Of a stretch of 64,000 bases of DNA, positions 26,287 through 36,046 are shown in pieces. Below the pieces are notes generated by a model. The model ran no database searches, had not been told where the DNA came from, and saw nothing but the letters and a program-made list of their open reading frames with translations. The number at the start of each line of letters is the position of its first letter. Positions within the stretch are counted from its first letter, which is position 1. The stretch lies in NCBI RefSeq assembly GCF_004124325.1, contig NZ_QBDT01000002.1:62001-126000 (forward strand), given 5' to 3'. The position numbers and the translations under genes are program-made. Source of the stretch: Streptomyces sp. L2 (GTDB lineage Bacteria > Actinomycetota > Actinomycetes > Streptomycetales > Streptomycetaceae).

Positions 26287-27594
26287 TCACAACTGCGAGA
26301 TGTCGACCGCTTGGGCCATCGCGCGGTAACCGGCGTCATTCGGGTGGAGGTGGTCACCGCTGTCGTAGGCGGGGCGCAGTGCGTGCGGGTTACCGGGATC
26401 GGCGAGCGCCCGGTCGAAGTCGACGATCGCGTCGTATCCGCCGCTGGTGCCGGCGGTGCTCCGGATCCAGCTGTTCACCGCTTCGCGCACGGCCTCAGGC
26501 TGTCCCGTGTTGGAGCACGGCAGCAGTGTCCCACCGATCACCCGAAGGCCTCGGGTGTGTGCCCACCAGATCAGATACCGCTCGCCGCGGATCAGGTCTG
26601 CCGCCGTGATGCTCGGGGCACCGGGCCAGCAAATGTTCGTCTTGCCGCTGCGGTGGATGTCGTTGATGCCTTCAAGGAGGAGCACTGTCCGCACACCGGG
26701 CCGGGTCGCCACATCGCGCCGGAATCTGTTGATGCCGCTCTCGCCGTAGCACCAGGTGTCGTGGAGAAGTTCATTGCCGCTTTGTCCGGCGTTGATCACG
26801 GGGCGCGGCCGCCCTTGACGTGCGAGGCGTTCCGCCAGCTCGTCCGGGTAGCGGTTGTTCGCGTCCACAGTCGAGCCGTAGCCGTCAGTGATCGAGTCGC
26901 CCAGGGTCACCACCCCGTCTCGCTGGCGGGCCTGACGGCCGCGCACGTCCACACCGGTGAGGTAGTACCAAGACTGCGAGGTCTGGGTGAACGCCTTGGC
27001 TGTCGGATCGACCCGGTGGTCGTCGGCCGCCACGTAGCTGGTTGCCATCGCTCGTTTGTGGTACGTCGCCGGCCCGGTCCGGGCTGCGAAGTACAGCGTG
27101 ACGGTGAGCTTCTCGAATGGTGTCGTGCGCATCGTCAGAGGGTCACTGCTTCGCTCAGCTCCGCTGGCGATCGATACCGCTTGGCGGTGGCCGAAGGTGA
27201 GGTTGCGCTGCGATCCGCGTTGCAAGGCGGCCCCGGATCCGGCACGCGCGATCGTCGCGCCCGCGAGCTGTAAGGGCACTCTTCCGTACAGGTTCGACAG
27301 GTGGATGCGCACGAAGTCGCCACCGGTGCTGACCCGGACGATCTGCCGCAACGACGAGTGCTTGGCGAATCCACTTCGTGCTTGCGCGGGTGACGTTGTG
27401 GTCGCCTGTTCCTGAGCGGCGGCCCAAGCCCCCACCCAGTACACCGGCTCGCGTGATGCGCCGCCATGGTCGGCGGACGCTGAGTTGTCTCGCACCGCCG
27501 CCGCTGCCGAGGGCCCCGGTCCGACAGCCATCCCGCTCATCACCAGGCCCGCCAGGAGTGTTCCCAGCGTTTTCCTCAGATGTATGGAAGTCAT
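26287..27594 (-). CDS. Secreted SGNH/GDSL hydrolase
   Basis: Encodes 435 residues with a signal peptide (LRKTLGTLLAGLVMSGMAVG, cleaved near AAAAV). A beta-rich N-terminal region (50-200) has VYWVGAWAAAQEQ and LRQIVRVSTGGDFVRIHLSN. The SGNH domain then shows block I GDSITDGYG (Ser nucleophile near residue 231), block II with NAGQSGN, block III ENIND-like LEGINDIHRSG and block V DHLHPND (Asp/His). This architecture is common in secreted Streptomyces esterases of broad acyl-ester specificity. It stands alone between terminator-like elements. The pairing with a beta-lactone lipase-inhibitor cluster may be accidental. Confidence 0.88.
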   Translation of the reverse strand: MTSIHLRKTLGTLLAGLVMSGMAVGPGPSAAAAVRDNSASADHGGASREPVYWVGAWAAAQEQATTTSPAQARSGFAKHSSLRQIVRVSTGGDFVRIHLSNLYGRVPLQLAGATIARAGSGAALQRGSQRNLTFGHRQAVSIASGAERSSDPLTMRTTPFEKLTVTLYFAARTGPATYHKRAMATSYVAADDHRVDPTAKAFTQTSQSWYYLTGVDVRGRQARQRDGVVTLGDSITDGYGSTVDANNRYPDELAERLARQGRPRPVINAGQSGNELLHDTWCYGESGINRFRRDVATRPGVRTVLLLEGINDIHRSGKTNICWPGAPSITAADLIRGERYLIWWAHTRGLRVIGGTLLPCSNTGQPEAVREAVNSWIRSTAGTSGGYDAIVDFDRALADPGNPHALRPAYDSGDHLHPNDAGYRAMAQAVDISQL

Positions 27595-27768
27595 GCGTCT
27601 GCCTCACATTCGATCATCTCGATGGAAGTCCGTCTCCCTGGTGGGGTATGGCATCGGATTGAGCGGCTGGAGAAGTGTGCGCAGCGGTGTTGCCCGAGGA
27701 CTGCCACAGCGATCCGCTGCGATGGCCTTCGCAGACGCTCGGAGACGTCAAACAAACGGACATAGAGC

Positions 27769-27800
27769 AAAACCGTCATATCATTAAATATGACGGTTTT
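27769..27800. promoter_or_regulatory. AT-rich 12-bp perfect inverted repeat
   Basis: AAAACCGTCATA at 27769-27780, an 8-base spacer (TCATTAAA), then its exact complement at 27789-27800. It is unusually AT-rich for this DNA and lies 175 bases upstream of the GDSL hydrolase start and 165 bases beyond the 3' repeat edge of the SdrD-like gene. It could be a regulator-binding operator or a terminator ending in T's. Confidence 0.5.
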
Positions 27801-27976
27801 GTAACCCAGGGAAGTGATGGCCCTGCCCTTCCACCCGCTTTCACGGCGGATTCTGATCGGAGGCCAGAAGTCCCGGTGACCAGCGGCGTACGACGGCCTG
27901 ACGGAGGAAGGCAGAGCTGACCAGGGCGCCGAAAAATATGGAGCCTGTCCGTCAGGCGTTTCCTGCTGATGTGGGT

Positions 27977-28038
27977 GTCCCTCCCCCCGGGTGGTTGGTG
28001 GGGGGAGGGACGGTGGGTGGGTTGGGGTTGTGGGTGGG
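27977..28038 (-). terminator. Terminator plus G-run tract, cassette copy 1
   Basis: GTCCCTCCCCCC (27977-27988) pairs with GGGGGGAGGGAC (28000-28011) across an 11-base loop. The plus strand from 27997 to 28038 then has at least seven runs of three or more G separated by 1-4 bases, a strong G-quadruplex pattern, directly beside the stop codon. It is identical in all three cassettes. Confidence 0.75.
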
Positions 28039-30771
28039 TTACAGGGCGGCTCCGGTGGTGTGGCGTCGGCGGCGGTAGTAGGCGGTGCCGAGGCCGGTGA
28101 GGACGGCGAAGGCTGCCGCGATGCCGGGGTCGGTCAGGGGGATGCCGGGGATGTCGGTGGTGACGCAGGAGTTGTTGTTCTGCATGTTCGGGTCCTGCTC
28201 GTTACCCCGGACGGTGGCGCAGTTGTCGAGTTTGGCGGGGCCGGTGGCGGGGGCGAGGCCGCGGACGGTGATGGTGTGGCTCTCGCCGACCTTGAGGGGG
28301 CCGCCGGTGCAGGTGAGGGTGCCGGCGCCGATGCCGCAGCCGGCGTCGGAGGTGTGCGGGTTGAGCATGCCGGCGGGCAGCGGGTCGGTCACGGTCCAGC
28401 CGGAGGAGTCGTTGGGTCCGTTGTTGGTGACGATCAGGTTGTAGACGACCTCACCGGCAGGATCCACCTTGGCCGGGCCGACCTTGATGATCGACAGGTC
28501 CACACTGGGCTTCTTGAACCCGAAGTCGGCGCCGTGGTCGTTCTGCCCGGCGCCGGCGGGGTTGACCACGACGGCGGGGAAGGGGTTGCCGTCCGGTTCA
28601 CCACTGGAGTCGATCTGGTCGTCGTCGCCCTGGTTCGGGCGGGTGGGCACCCAGCCCTGCAGCACACCACCGGCCGCGTAGTCGTCCGGGTTGTCCATCT
28701 TGATCGTGTACGTACGGCCGTAGACCAGATCCGCAGCACTGACGTTCTTCGTCACCGTGGAATCGAAGTAGTACTCACCACGGCTGTTCGTGACCGCCGT
28801 ACCGATCTTGTTCCCGTTCGCGTCGTACAGGTTCACCGTGGCACCCGCCACCGGCGCCTCACCAGGATCCTGGATCCCGTTCTCATTGGTGTCCTGCCAC
28901 ACCCGGTTACCCAACTGCAACGGCGCCTGATCACACAGGACTTCCAAGTCACCGATACCACGGGTCTTACCGAACACGTCACTCAGGTAATTGCCGCTGC
29001 TGCTGTCCTGGTTGGTACCCGTGAACACGCCCGGTCCTGACCGGGTGCCCGTGTTGCGGTCGACCCAGCGCACACCCGCACCTGTCGTGTCGATGGGGTC
29101 CATGGCCGTGAAGGGGATAGTGGTCTCCACCTTGGACAGGGCCAAACCACCCTCGCTGACCTCCCGGTGCATACCGGCTGACCAGTCACCCGGGTAGAAC
29201 TCCTTGACGTTCGGCTCGTCATGGCCGCCGTTGTTGGTTGACGTGGCGTTGTTCTTGCAGCCTCCGAGGGCGTCCAGGACGAACATGTGGTTTCCGCCTC
29301 GGCACGCCCGGTTGATGTCACCACCCTCGAACGTGGTCGTAGCGGGCCACGTCCCGGACGTGGGAGGCAGCGCCCAGCCACTGCGGTCGGAGAAGCGGTC
29401 ACCAAAGCCCAGGACCATGTCGCCGTTCGTCTCGAAGGCGATGTCGGAGAGCACCGGCTCCGGATTCTCAATGGCAGGGCTGGTGCAAGCGTGGCCGTCC
29501 TGAGTAGTGGGACGGGTTTCGCTCCACGGGTACCAGGCCCCCCCGAAGCAGTTGCCGTTGGTGTAAATCGTCTCCATGCGGGGATAGTTCAGCGGCTGGT
29601 CCATGACGGTGGCGGTGAACTGGCCCGTCACAGGGTCAAGGGTCTGAACGACTGCCCGCATGTCGGCCTTGTTGTGGGTGGACTCGCCGGAGCAGACACC
29701 GCCGACATAGACCTTGCCGTCCTGCATGCCCAGACCGTAGGGACGCCAGTCGCTGTGGGCGGCGCAGCCCGGGTCCGGGATGGAGTACGAGGCCTTCGGT
29801 GCGGCCGCGGTGGCCTGCGTGGCGTCGTAGCGGTAGAGCCTGCGGTCATGCATGTTGACCACATACAGGTCCTTGCCGTCCGGGCTCACATCCAGGTCAC
29901 CCAGCGACTCCTTGCCCACCACCGGCCCGAACGCCTCATCCATCTGGACACCCGGATTGTGCACGGTGGTACCCGGGTTGGGAACCATGGCCCACACCAC
30001 CGTCTGGTGCGTAGCCGGATCCGTCCGGTAGATACCGCCGGAACCACCAGGACCGTACTTCGTTCCCCGCTTCGCATAGGCAGCGGAGAAGATCTGCTTG
30101 GTCACCTTGTTGTAGCCAATACCCCAGACCGTTCCTGTCTGGGCGTTGTTCGCCAGGGTGGTGAGCTGGTTGTACTCACCCCGCGCGTTGAACGGGAATG
30201 ACGTCAGGGTCTTGTTGGAATCCGGGGCAGCGGTCGGGATCGTGGGATTCATGCAGGCGGTGACGAGGGTGGCGTTCTTCTGGCAGTAGTCCTCAGGGCT
30301 CCAGAACGAGGTGGTGACCTCCACGTTCTTGCCCGCGGACAGGTCCACGAACTCCACATTCGACGACAGCACCCGCGGATCCGTCAGATCCGTCCGCGCC
30401 GAAGCAGCACCCGGAAAATACACCTTCGCATCCGGGTTCTTCACCTCAATACGGTACTTACCACCACTCAACGCCGTCCCCGGCGACAACTTCACCGTGC
30501 CGTCCGCCTGCGTCACACCCGTCACCGACCGGCCCTCATCATCGGTCAGCGTCACCGTCACACCAGCCCAGCCCGGCTCCAGCGCCTGATCCCACTTCCC
30601 GTTCGCATTCACCTCCCTCACCACACGAACCGTCGCCGAACCATCCCCCGCATCAGCCGACGCAGGCGACACCGCAGCGAAGAACCCCACCGCCCCCATC
30701 GACACCGATAACGCCGCCGATAACCCCAAAGACATCCCACCGACCCAACGCCGGCGCTGCCGCAGCTCCAT
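28039..30771 (-). CDS. SdrD-like surface protein, copy 1
   Basis: Encodes 910 residues. There is a signal peptide (GGMSLGLSAALSVSMGAVGF, cleaved near SADA), then a Cna-B/SdrD-like domain (about 30-130) and a beta-propeller-like central part of about 450 residues (GIGYNKVTKQIFSAAYAKRG, SLGDLDVSPDGKDLYVVNMH). A second SdrD-like Ca-binding domain starts near 619 (LGNRVWQDTNENGIQDPGEA), followed by a DUF11 domain (VDLSIIKVGPAKVDPAGEVV). It ends in one membrane helix and a YRRRRHTTGA tail. No LPXTG is seen, so it is probably membrane-anchored rather than sorted. The start is the ATG of MELRQ, since copy 3 has a one-base deletion just upstream that rules out the longer frame. It differs from copies 2 and 3 mainly at residues 180-600. 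Confidence 0.85.
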   Translation of the reverse strand: MELRQRRRWVGGMSLGLSAALSVSMGAVGFFAAVSPASADAGDGSATVRVVREVNANGKWDQALEPGWAGVTVTLTDDEGRSVTGVTQADGTVKLSPGTALSGGKYRIEVKNPDAKVYFPGAASARTDLTDPRVLSSNVEFVDLSAGKNVEVTTSFWSPEDYCQKNATLVTACMNPTIPTAAPDSNKTLTSFPFNARGEYNQLTTLANNAQTGTVWGIGYNKVTKQIFSAAYAKRGTKYGPGGSGGIYRTDPATHQTVVWAMVPNPGTTVHNPGVQMDEAFGPVVGKESLGDLDVSPDGKDLYVVNMHDRRLYRYDATQATAAAPKASYSIPDPGCAAHSDWRPYGLGMQDGKVYVGGVCSGESTHNKADMRAVVQTLDPVTGQFTATVMDQPLNYPRMETIYTNGNCFGGAWYPWSETRPTTQDGHACTSPAIENPEPVLSDIAFETNGDMVLGFGDRFSDRSGWALPPTSGTWPATTTFEGGDINRACRGGNHMFVLDALGGCKNNATSTNNGGHDEPNVKEFYPGDWSAGMHREVSEGGLALSKVETTIPFTAMDPIDTTGAGVRWVDRNTGTRSGPGVFTGTNQDSSSGNYLSDVFGKTRGIGDLEVLCDQAPLQLGNRVWQDTNENGIQDPGEAPVAGATVNLYDANGNKIGTAVTNSRGEYYFDSTVTKNVSAADLVYGRTYTIKMDNPDDYAAGGVLQGWVPTRPNQGDDDQIDSSGEPDGNPFPAVVVNPAGAGQNDHGADFGFKKPSVDLSIIKVGPAKVDPAGEVVYNLIVTNNGPNDSSGWTVTDPLPAGMLNPHTSDAGCGIGAGTLTCTGGPLKVGESHTITVRGLAPATGPAKLDNCATVRGNEQDPNMQNNNSCVTTDIPGIPLTDPGIAAAFAVLTGLGTAYYRRRRHTTGAAL

Positions 30772-31152
30772 ACCAAAACCTTTCACCCGACTAGAGGCAA
30801 GACAGCCCCTAAACGCGGACCTTACACACTCATAAGATTTCTAAGATTTCTCGATATGACGGACCAACAGACCATGGGGCTAATTCGCACCTCATACGAC
30901 AATTGGACTAGACGTCATCAGTAGCGACGCACGGGGCCACATGATGAGTCAGATGCTGCGACTGAACTCCACGCAAGTCGGATACGACGGGCGTGGCGGG
31001 CGCACCGTGGGATCCCTCCGAGAGCACCGTGGACAAGGCCCCAGACAGCGCCATTGACGGTGGCACTGGCCCAACACTTCTGTGGCGACCAGGAGTGCTC
31101 CCGACAACTGGAGGTACAGTGCGGTCAGGTGGCCGACTCGCGAACCTGCTGT

Positions 31153-33219
31153 TTAGCGATAGGTAATGGCGACCAACTCATCAGCTGCACCTCCGGTCGT
31201 GTTGCCGGCCGTGGCGCCGTCGAGGGCCGCGCCATGCGTGAGGGTGGCCATCACCGGGCTGTTCACAGCGTTCCCCGCCCTGAGATACCAGGTAAGTCGA
31301 GAGCCGTTTTGACGGACGGCCGCCAGTGTGTCAATGCCGTCGCCGTCCCAGTCGCCTGCAACGAAGCGATCACCCACCCGGGCAAACTGGAATTCCGGGA
31401 GGTAGTGATCTACGTTCGTGTTGCCGGTCCGCAGGAACACCGTTTTCCCGCGAATCAGGCCCGGCGTGTCGACTCCATCACCATCCCAGTCGCCGACAAT
31501 TGCCCGGTCACTCCCCCGGCCAGCCGCATAGGAGACATCCGTCGTCTTATTGTCGTCGGACAGCAGGAATGACTTGCCTCGCCGGACTCCGATGCTGTCG
31601 GTCCCGTCGCCGTCCCAGTCACCAATCAAAGGCTGGTCACACGTCCTGCCATAGGGATACGCGACAGGGTCCTTCCCCGACGGCAGATTGCTCAAGTAGA
31701 ACGTGTTGCCGGTACGCCAGCCTGGGGTGTCAACACCGTCGCCGTCCCAGTCCCCAAGGAAGTGGGAATCAGCGCCACCGCCGGTTCGGAACGGAGTGGT
31801 GGGTGCGCCGCCGTCGGTGGATTGGTAGGTCCACGCCGGACCCCCGGGCGGATCGAGCAGTTCGCCCTTCAGGAGCGCCGCACTAGGACCGAACGTCTCA
31901 CCATCGTTGTAGTCGCGCGCCGGCGCGGACCTAACGACCGCGCGGATATCGGGATCGTACGGATACTCGCGAAATGCCAACTCTGTCAATGACCGCCAGG
32001 TCTGCTCCATTTTCCTCGTATATGCACTGTTCTCGTAGTACCGGCCACGACACGCGAGGGCGTCGGCCTTTGCCCGAGGTGTCGTGGCGGACATCCACGG
32101 AGCGTAAGTGGCGTAGCTGTCTCGCAGGCTCTCGCCAGTTTCAGGAACATACTGCCAGTAGTCGATGGGCGCGTTGTTATTGCGGGCAAGTTCAGCAGCC
32201 AAGGACAAGAACCTCTGCCCCGCCGAAGCGTAGATGAGGCCCTTGTCTCTGCTGTCATTTTCGTCGACCCGCTTCGTTACCCGATAGCGGTCGTAAAGCT
32301 CGCCGCGCAGTGGGTCCGGCCACCGGTCGTTGTCATTGCCCAGGCTGGGATCCCGTTCCTGCAGGGCCTGACCTGGTGTGACCAACTCGCCGAGAAAATC
32401 CTCCTGAAGATCACGCGGATTGTCCGAATCATTCAGCGCATAGGAGATGAGTGAGTTATCGCCTGTCACGTAACCAATGGTCAAGAGACCCATCATCTGG
32501 GCAGTGAGGTGGTTGTTGTAGTACTGCCGGTTCAGCCATGGCGGCTCCACCTTCACCATCTTTCCAGGCGCGGTATTGAACCAGTCTGCCGACTCCCATA
32601 ACGCGGCACTGTGCTGGATCGGCGACCGCATACTTCTGAACCAGCGCTCGATTTCCGCGTGTTCACTGGTCGGCAGGTATGGATACAACATCGCGTAGGC
32701 ATCGGCAAAGATCACCAGCACTCGGCTGATCACCAGGCCCGCAGCATGCGGCATGGCCTTACCGGGATAATGAAACTGACGCCAGCTTGGCGCGGGGTCA
32801 CCTGCGGGCAGGTCAGCGTTGCTGTACCGCGCCCACTTCGTCAAACCGCTGCGCGCCTTGTTCAGGTAGGCAACGTTTCCGCTGACGCGATAGGCGACAG
32901 CGAGTGCATGCACTCGTCTCGCTTCGGGATTGGCATCCCGATAGTACTGCTCGGTGTCGTCCAGCTCCTGGGGCGTGAAGGAGAAGTTGAGGTAGGCGTT
33001 CGCCTGTGACCGCACTCTGAGCCACGAAGCATGAAAGGGAGAAGAGGTGTCCGCAGCACGCTGTTTGGCACGCTGAATCTCCGCCTCCGTGGTGAGCAGG
33101 ACCGGTCTCGCGTTCGTGTCCACCGGCCGAGCGTGTTGTGTTGCAGGGCTCGCGGCCGCCTGTCCAACGGTCAGGATGAATGCGGTGACCGCACACGTGA
33201 CAACGGACCTGATCCTCAT
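31153..33219 (-). CDS. Secreted alginate-lyase-family protein with C-terminal VCBS/FG-GAP repeats
   Basis: Encodes 688 residues. GGAGGAG precedes the ATG. It has a signal peptide (VVTCAVTAFILTVGQAAASP) and an N-terminal alpha-toroid-like domain of the alginate lyase family (about 40-440: RPVLLTTEAEIQRAKQR, ALAVAYRVSGNVAYLNKA, NNHLTAQMMGLLTIGYVTGD, YWQYVPETGESLRDSY). At the C-terminus at least four beta-propeller repeats share GDWDGDGVDTPG-type Ca-binding loops (near 475, 520, 570 and 620). It should cleave uronate-containing polysaccharides outside the cell, although I cannot assign the substrate. It sits between SdrD-like copies 1 and 2, all on the minus strand, so recombination between those copies would delete it. 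Confidence 0.82.
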   Translation of the reverse strand: MRIRSVVTCAVTAFILTVGQAAASPATQHARPVDTNARPVLLTTEAEIQRAKQRAADTSSPFHASWLRVRSQANAYLNFSFTPQELDDTEQYYRDANPEARRVHALAVAYRVSGNVAYLNKARSGLTKWARYSNADLPAGDPAPSWRQFHYPGKAMPHAAGLVISRVLVIFADAYAMLYPYLPTSEHAEIERWFRSMRSPIQHSAALWESADWFNTAPGKMVKVEPPWLNRQYYNNHLTAQMMGLLTIGYVTGDNSLISYALNDSDNPRDLQEDFLGELVTPGQALQERDPSLGNDNDRWPDPLRGELYDRYRVTKRVDENDSRDKGLIYASAGQRFLSLAAELARNNNAPIDYWQYVPETGESLRDSYATYAPWMSATTPRAKADALACRGRYYENSAYTRKMEQTWRSLTELAFREYPYDPDIRAVVRSAPARDYNDGETFGPSAALLKGELLDPPGGPAWTYQSTDGGAPTTPFRTGGGADSHFLGDWDGDGVDTPGWRTGNTFYLSNLPSGKDPVAYPYGRTCDQPLIGDWDGDGTDSIGVRRGKSFLLSDDNKTTDVSYAAGRGSDRAIVGDWDGDGVDTPGLIRGKTVFLRTGNTNVDHYLPEFQFARVGDRFVAGDWDGDGIDTLAAVRQNGSRLTWYLRAGNAVNSPVMATLTHGAALDGATAGNTTGGAADELVAITYR

Positions 33220-33272
33220 ACTGTCTCCTCCGTGGCTACCGATAGCCGGCCCCGTTTGTCCCTGATGTGGGT

Positions 33273-33334
33273 GTCCCTCCCCCCGGGTGGTTGGTGGGGG
33301 GAGGGACGGTGGGTGGGTTGGGGTTGTGGGTGGG
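33273..33334 (-). terminator. Terminator plus G-run tract, cassette copy 2
   Basis: Same hairpin (33273-33307) and G-run tract (33293-33334) as in copy 1, directly adjoining the stop codon. Confidence 0.75.
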
Positions 33335-36046
33335 TTAGTGGGCGGCTCCGGTGGTGTGGCGTCGGCGGCGGTAGTAGGCGGTGCCGAGGCCGGTGAGGAC
33401 GGCGAAGGCTGCTGCGATGCCGGGGTCGGTCAGGGGGATGCCGGGGATGTCGGTGGTGACGCAGGAGTTGTTGTTCTGCATGTTCGGGTCCTGCTCGTTA
33501 CCCCGGACGGTGGCGCAGTTGTCGAGTTTGGCGGGGCCGGTGGCGGGGGCGAGGCCGCGGACGGTGATGGTGTGGCTCTCGCCGACCTTGAGGGGGCCGC
33601 CGGTGCAGGTGAGGGTGCCGGCGCCGATGCCGCAGCCGGCGTCGGAGGTGTGCGGGTTGAGCATGCCGGCGGGCAGCGGGTCGGTCACGGTCCAGCCGGA
33701 GGAGTCGTTGGGTCCGTTGTTGGTGACGATCAGGTTGTAGACGACCTCACCGGCAGGATCCACCTTGGCCGGGCCGACCTTGATGATCGACAGGTCCACA
33801 CTCGGCTTCTTGAACCCGAAGTCGGCGCCGTGGTCGTTCTGCCCGGCGCCGGCGGGGTTGACCACGACGGCGGGGAAGGGGTTGCCGTCCGGTTCACCAC
33901 TGGAGTCGATCTGGTCGTCGTCGCCCTGGTTCGGGCGGGTGGGCACCCAGCCCTGCAGCACACCACCGGCCGCGTAGTCGTCCGGGTTGTCCATCTTGAT
34001 CGTGTACGTACGGCCGTAGACCAGATCCGCAGCACTGACGTTCTTCGTCACCGTGGAATCGAAGTAGTACTCACCACGGCTGTTCGTGACCGCCGTACCG
34101 ATCTTGTTCCCGTTCGCGTCGTACAGGTTCACCGTGGCACCCGCCACCGGCGCCTCACCAGGATCCTGGATCCCGTTCTCATTGGTGTCCTGCCACACCC
34201 GGTTACCCAACTGCAACGGCGCCTGATCACACAGGACTTCCAAGTCACCGATACCACGGGTCTTACCGAACACATCACTCAGGTAAAGGCCGTCCGACGA
34301 CGCATCCCTCGTGCCGGTCGTCCGGTCGACCCAGGCCACGCCGCTACCCGTCTTGGCAATGGGGTCCATCGCGCTGAACGGGATGGTCGACTCCACCTTG
34401 TCGACGGCGATGCCACCTGAGCTGATCTCCTGGTGGCCCCCGATGTTGTCGCCGGGGTAGTACTCCTTGACGTTGGGCAGCTCGTCGCCATCGTTGGCGG
34501 GTGTCGCATGGTTGACGCAGCCGCCGTTGCCGTCCAGGACGTACATGTGGTTCCCGCCACGGCACGCCAGCGCGATGTCACCACCCTGGAAGGCGGTTGT
34601 CGCGGGCCAGGCGGCAGACGTGGCGGGCAGCAACCAGCCGCTGCGGTCGGAGAACCGGTCGCCGAAGCCGACGACCATGTCGCCGTCGGTCTCGAAGTTG
34701 ATGTCGGAGATCTCCGGCTCGGGGTTCTCGATGTAGTCGGCGTTGCACGCTCTGCCGTCCTGAGTTGCCGGCCGGACTTCCTGCCACGGGTACCAGCCAT
34801 GGCCGCTGCACCGGTTCGGATCGGAGTCCTGAAGTCCGCCGCGGGGGAAGTCGAGCGGCTGGTCCATGACGGTGGCGGTGAACTGGCCGGTGACCGGGTC
34901 GAGGACCTGGACGACCCCGCGCATGTCGGCCTTGTTGTGGGTGGACTCGCCGGAGCAGACGCCGCCGACATAGACCTTGCCGCCTTGGATGCCCAGACCG
35001 TAGGGACGCCAGTCGCTGTGGGCGGCGCAGCCCGGGTCCGGGATGGAGTAGGAGGCCTTCGGTGCGGCCGCGGTGGCCTGCGTGGCGTCGTAGCGGTAGA
35101 GCCTGCGGTCATGCATGTTGACCACATACAGGTCCTTGCCGTCCGGGCTCACATCCAGGTCACCCAGCGACTCCTTGCCCACCACCGGCCCGAACGCCTC
35201 ATCCATCTGGACACCCGGATTGTGCACGGTGGTACCCGGGTTGGGAACCATGGCCCACACCACCGTCTGGTGCGTAGCCGGATCCGTCCGGTAGATCCCA
35301 CCCGAACCACCAGGACCGTACTTCGTTCCCCGCTTCGCATAGGCAGCGGAGAAGATCTGCTTGGTCACCTTGTTGTAGCCAATACCCCACAACGTGCCTG
35401 TCTGGGCGTTGTTCGCCAGGGTGGTGACAAGGCCAGGGTTCACTGTCGCGTCGCCACGAGTGTTGAACGGGAACGATGTCAGGGTCTTGTTGGAATCCGG
35501 GGCCGGGTTCGGGATCGTGGGGTTCTGGCAGGCGGTGACGAGGGTGGCGTTCTTCTGGCAGTAGTCCTCAGGGCTCCAGAACGAGGTGGTGACCTCCACG
35601 TTCTTGCCCGCGGACAGGTCCACGAACTCCACATTCGACGACAGCACCCGCGGATCCGTCAGATCCGTCCGCGCCGAAGCAGCACCCGGAAAATACACCT
35701 TCGCATCCGGGTTCATCACCTCAATACGGTACTTACCACCACTCAACGCCGTCCCCGGCGACAACTTCACCGTGCCGTCCGCCTGCGTCACGCCGGTGAC
35801 CGACCGGCCCTCATCATCGGTCAGCGTCACCGTCACACCAGCCCAGCCCGGCTCCAGCGCCTGATCCCACTTCCCGTTCGCATTCACCTCCCTCACCACA
35901 CGAACCGTCGCCGAACCATCCCCCGCATCAGCCGACGCAGGCGACACCGCGGCCAAGAACCCCACCGCCCCCATCGACACCGATAACGCCGCCGATAACC
36001 CCAAAGACATCCCACCGACCCAACGCCGGCGCTGCCGCAGCTCCAT
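33335..36046 (-). CDS. SdrD-like surface protein, copy 2
   Basis: Encodes 903 residues with the same layout as copy 1: signal peptide, SdrD-like domain, propeller-like centre, SdrD-like and DUF11 domains, membrane helix and YRRRRHTTGAAH tail. Residues 1-180 and the last 290 are almost identical to copies 1 and 3. The part around residues 190-370 still matches copy 1 closely (SGGIYRTDPATHQTVVWAMV), while about 380-600 differs (PRGGLQDSDPNRCSG, SRSGWLLPATSAAW-like, YPGDNIGGHQEISSGGIAVD). This mosaic pattern suggests gene conversion between copies. The start is the ATG of MELRQ, with GGTGAAAGG upstream. It is followed by the shared terminator. Confidence 0.85.
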   Translation of the reverse strand: MELRQRRRWVGGMSLGLSAALSVSMGAVGFLAAVSPASADAGDGSATVRVVREVNANGKWDQALEPGWAGVTVTLTDDEGRSVTGVTQADGTVKLSPGTALSGGKYRIEVMNPDAKVYFPGAASARTDLTDPRVLSSNVEFVDLSAGKNVEVTTSFWSPEDYCQKNATLVTACQNPTIPNPAPDSNKTLTSFPFNTRGDATVNPGLVTTLANNAQTGTLWGIGYNKVTKQIFSAAYAKRGTKYGPGGSGGIYRTDPATHQTVVWAMVPNPGTTVHNPGVQMDEAFGPVVGKESLGDLDVSPDGKDLYVVNMHDRRLYRYDATQATAAAPKASYSIPDPGCAAHSDWRPYGLGIQGGKVYVGGVCSGESTHNKADMRGVVQVLDPVTGQFTATVMDQPLDFPRGGLQDSDPNRCSGHGWYPWQEVRPATQDGRACNADYIENPEPEISDINFETDGDMVVGFGDRFSDRSGWLLPATSAAWPATTAFQGGDIALACRGGNHMYVLDGNGGCVNHATPANDGDELPNVKEYYPGDNIGGHQEISSGGIAVDKVESTIPFSAMDPIAKTGSGVAWVDRTTGTRDASSDGLYLSDVFGKTRGIGDLEVLCDQAPLQLGNRVWQDTNENGIQDPGEAPVAGATVNLYDANGNKIGTAVTNSRGEYYFDSTVTKNVSAADLVYGRTYTIKMDNPDDYAAGGVLQGWVPTRPNQGDDDQIDSSGEPDGNPFPAVVVNPAGAGQNDHGADFGFKKPSVDLSIIKVGPAKVDPAGEVVYNLIVTNNGPNDSSGWTVTDPLPAGMLNPHTSDAGCGIGAGTLTCTGGPLKVGESHTITVRGLAPATGPAKLDNCATVRGNEQDPNMQNNNSCVTTDIPGIPLTDPGIAAAFAVLTGLGTAYYRRRRHTTGAAH

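Larger units (their letters stand above)
27966..30821 (-). repeat. Long direct repeat, copy 1 (SdrD-like gene cassette)
   Basis: Cassette of about 2.86 kb containing the whole SdrD-like gene with shared 3' flank (CTGATGTGGGTGTCCC onwards) and shared 5' flank (to CTAAACGCGGACC). The same cassette recurs at 33262-36159 and 55985-58878 in the same orientation. The ends are near identical by eye and the middle is diverged. Homology on the 5' side stops at about 30821 here, earlier than in the other two copies. Confidence 0.9.

Noticed and set aside
28039-30771. Sortase-anchored LPXTG protein
   Set aside because: The C-terminus has a membrane helix and a basic tail, but no LPXTG or LAXTG motif precedes it.
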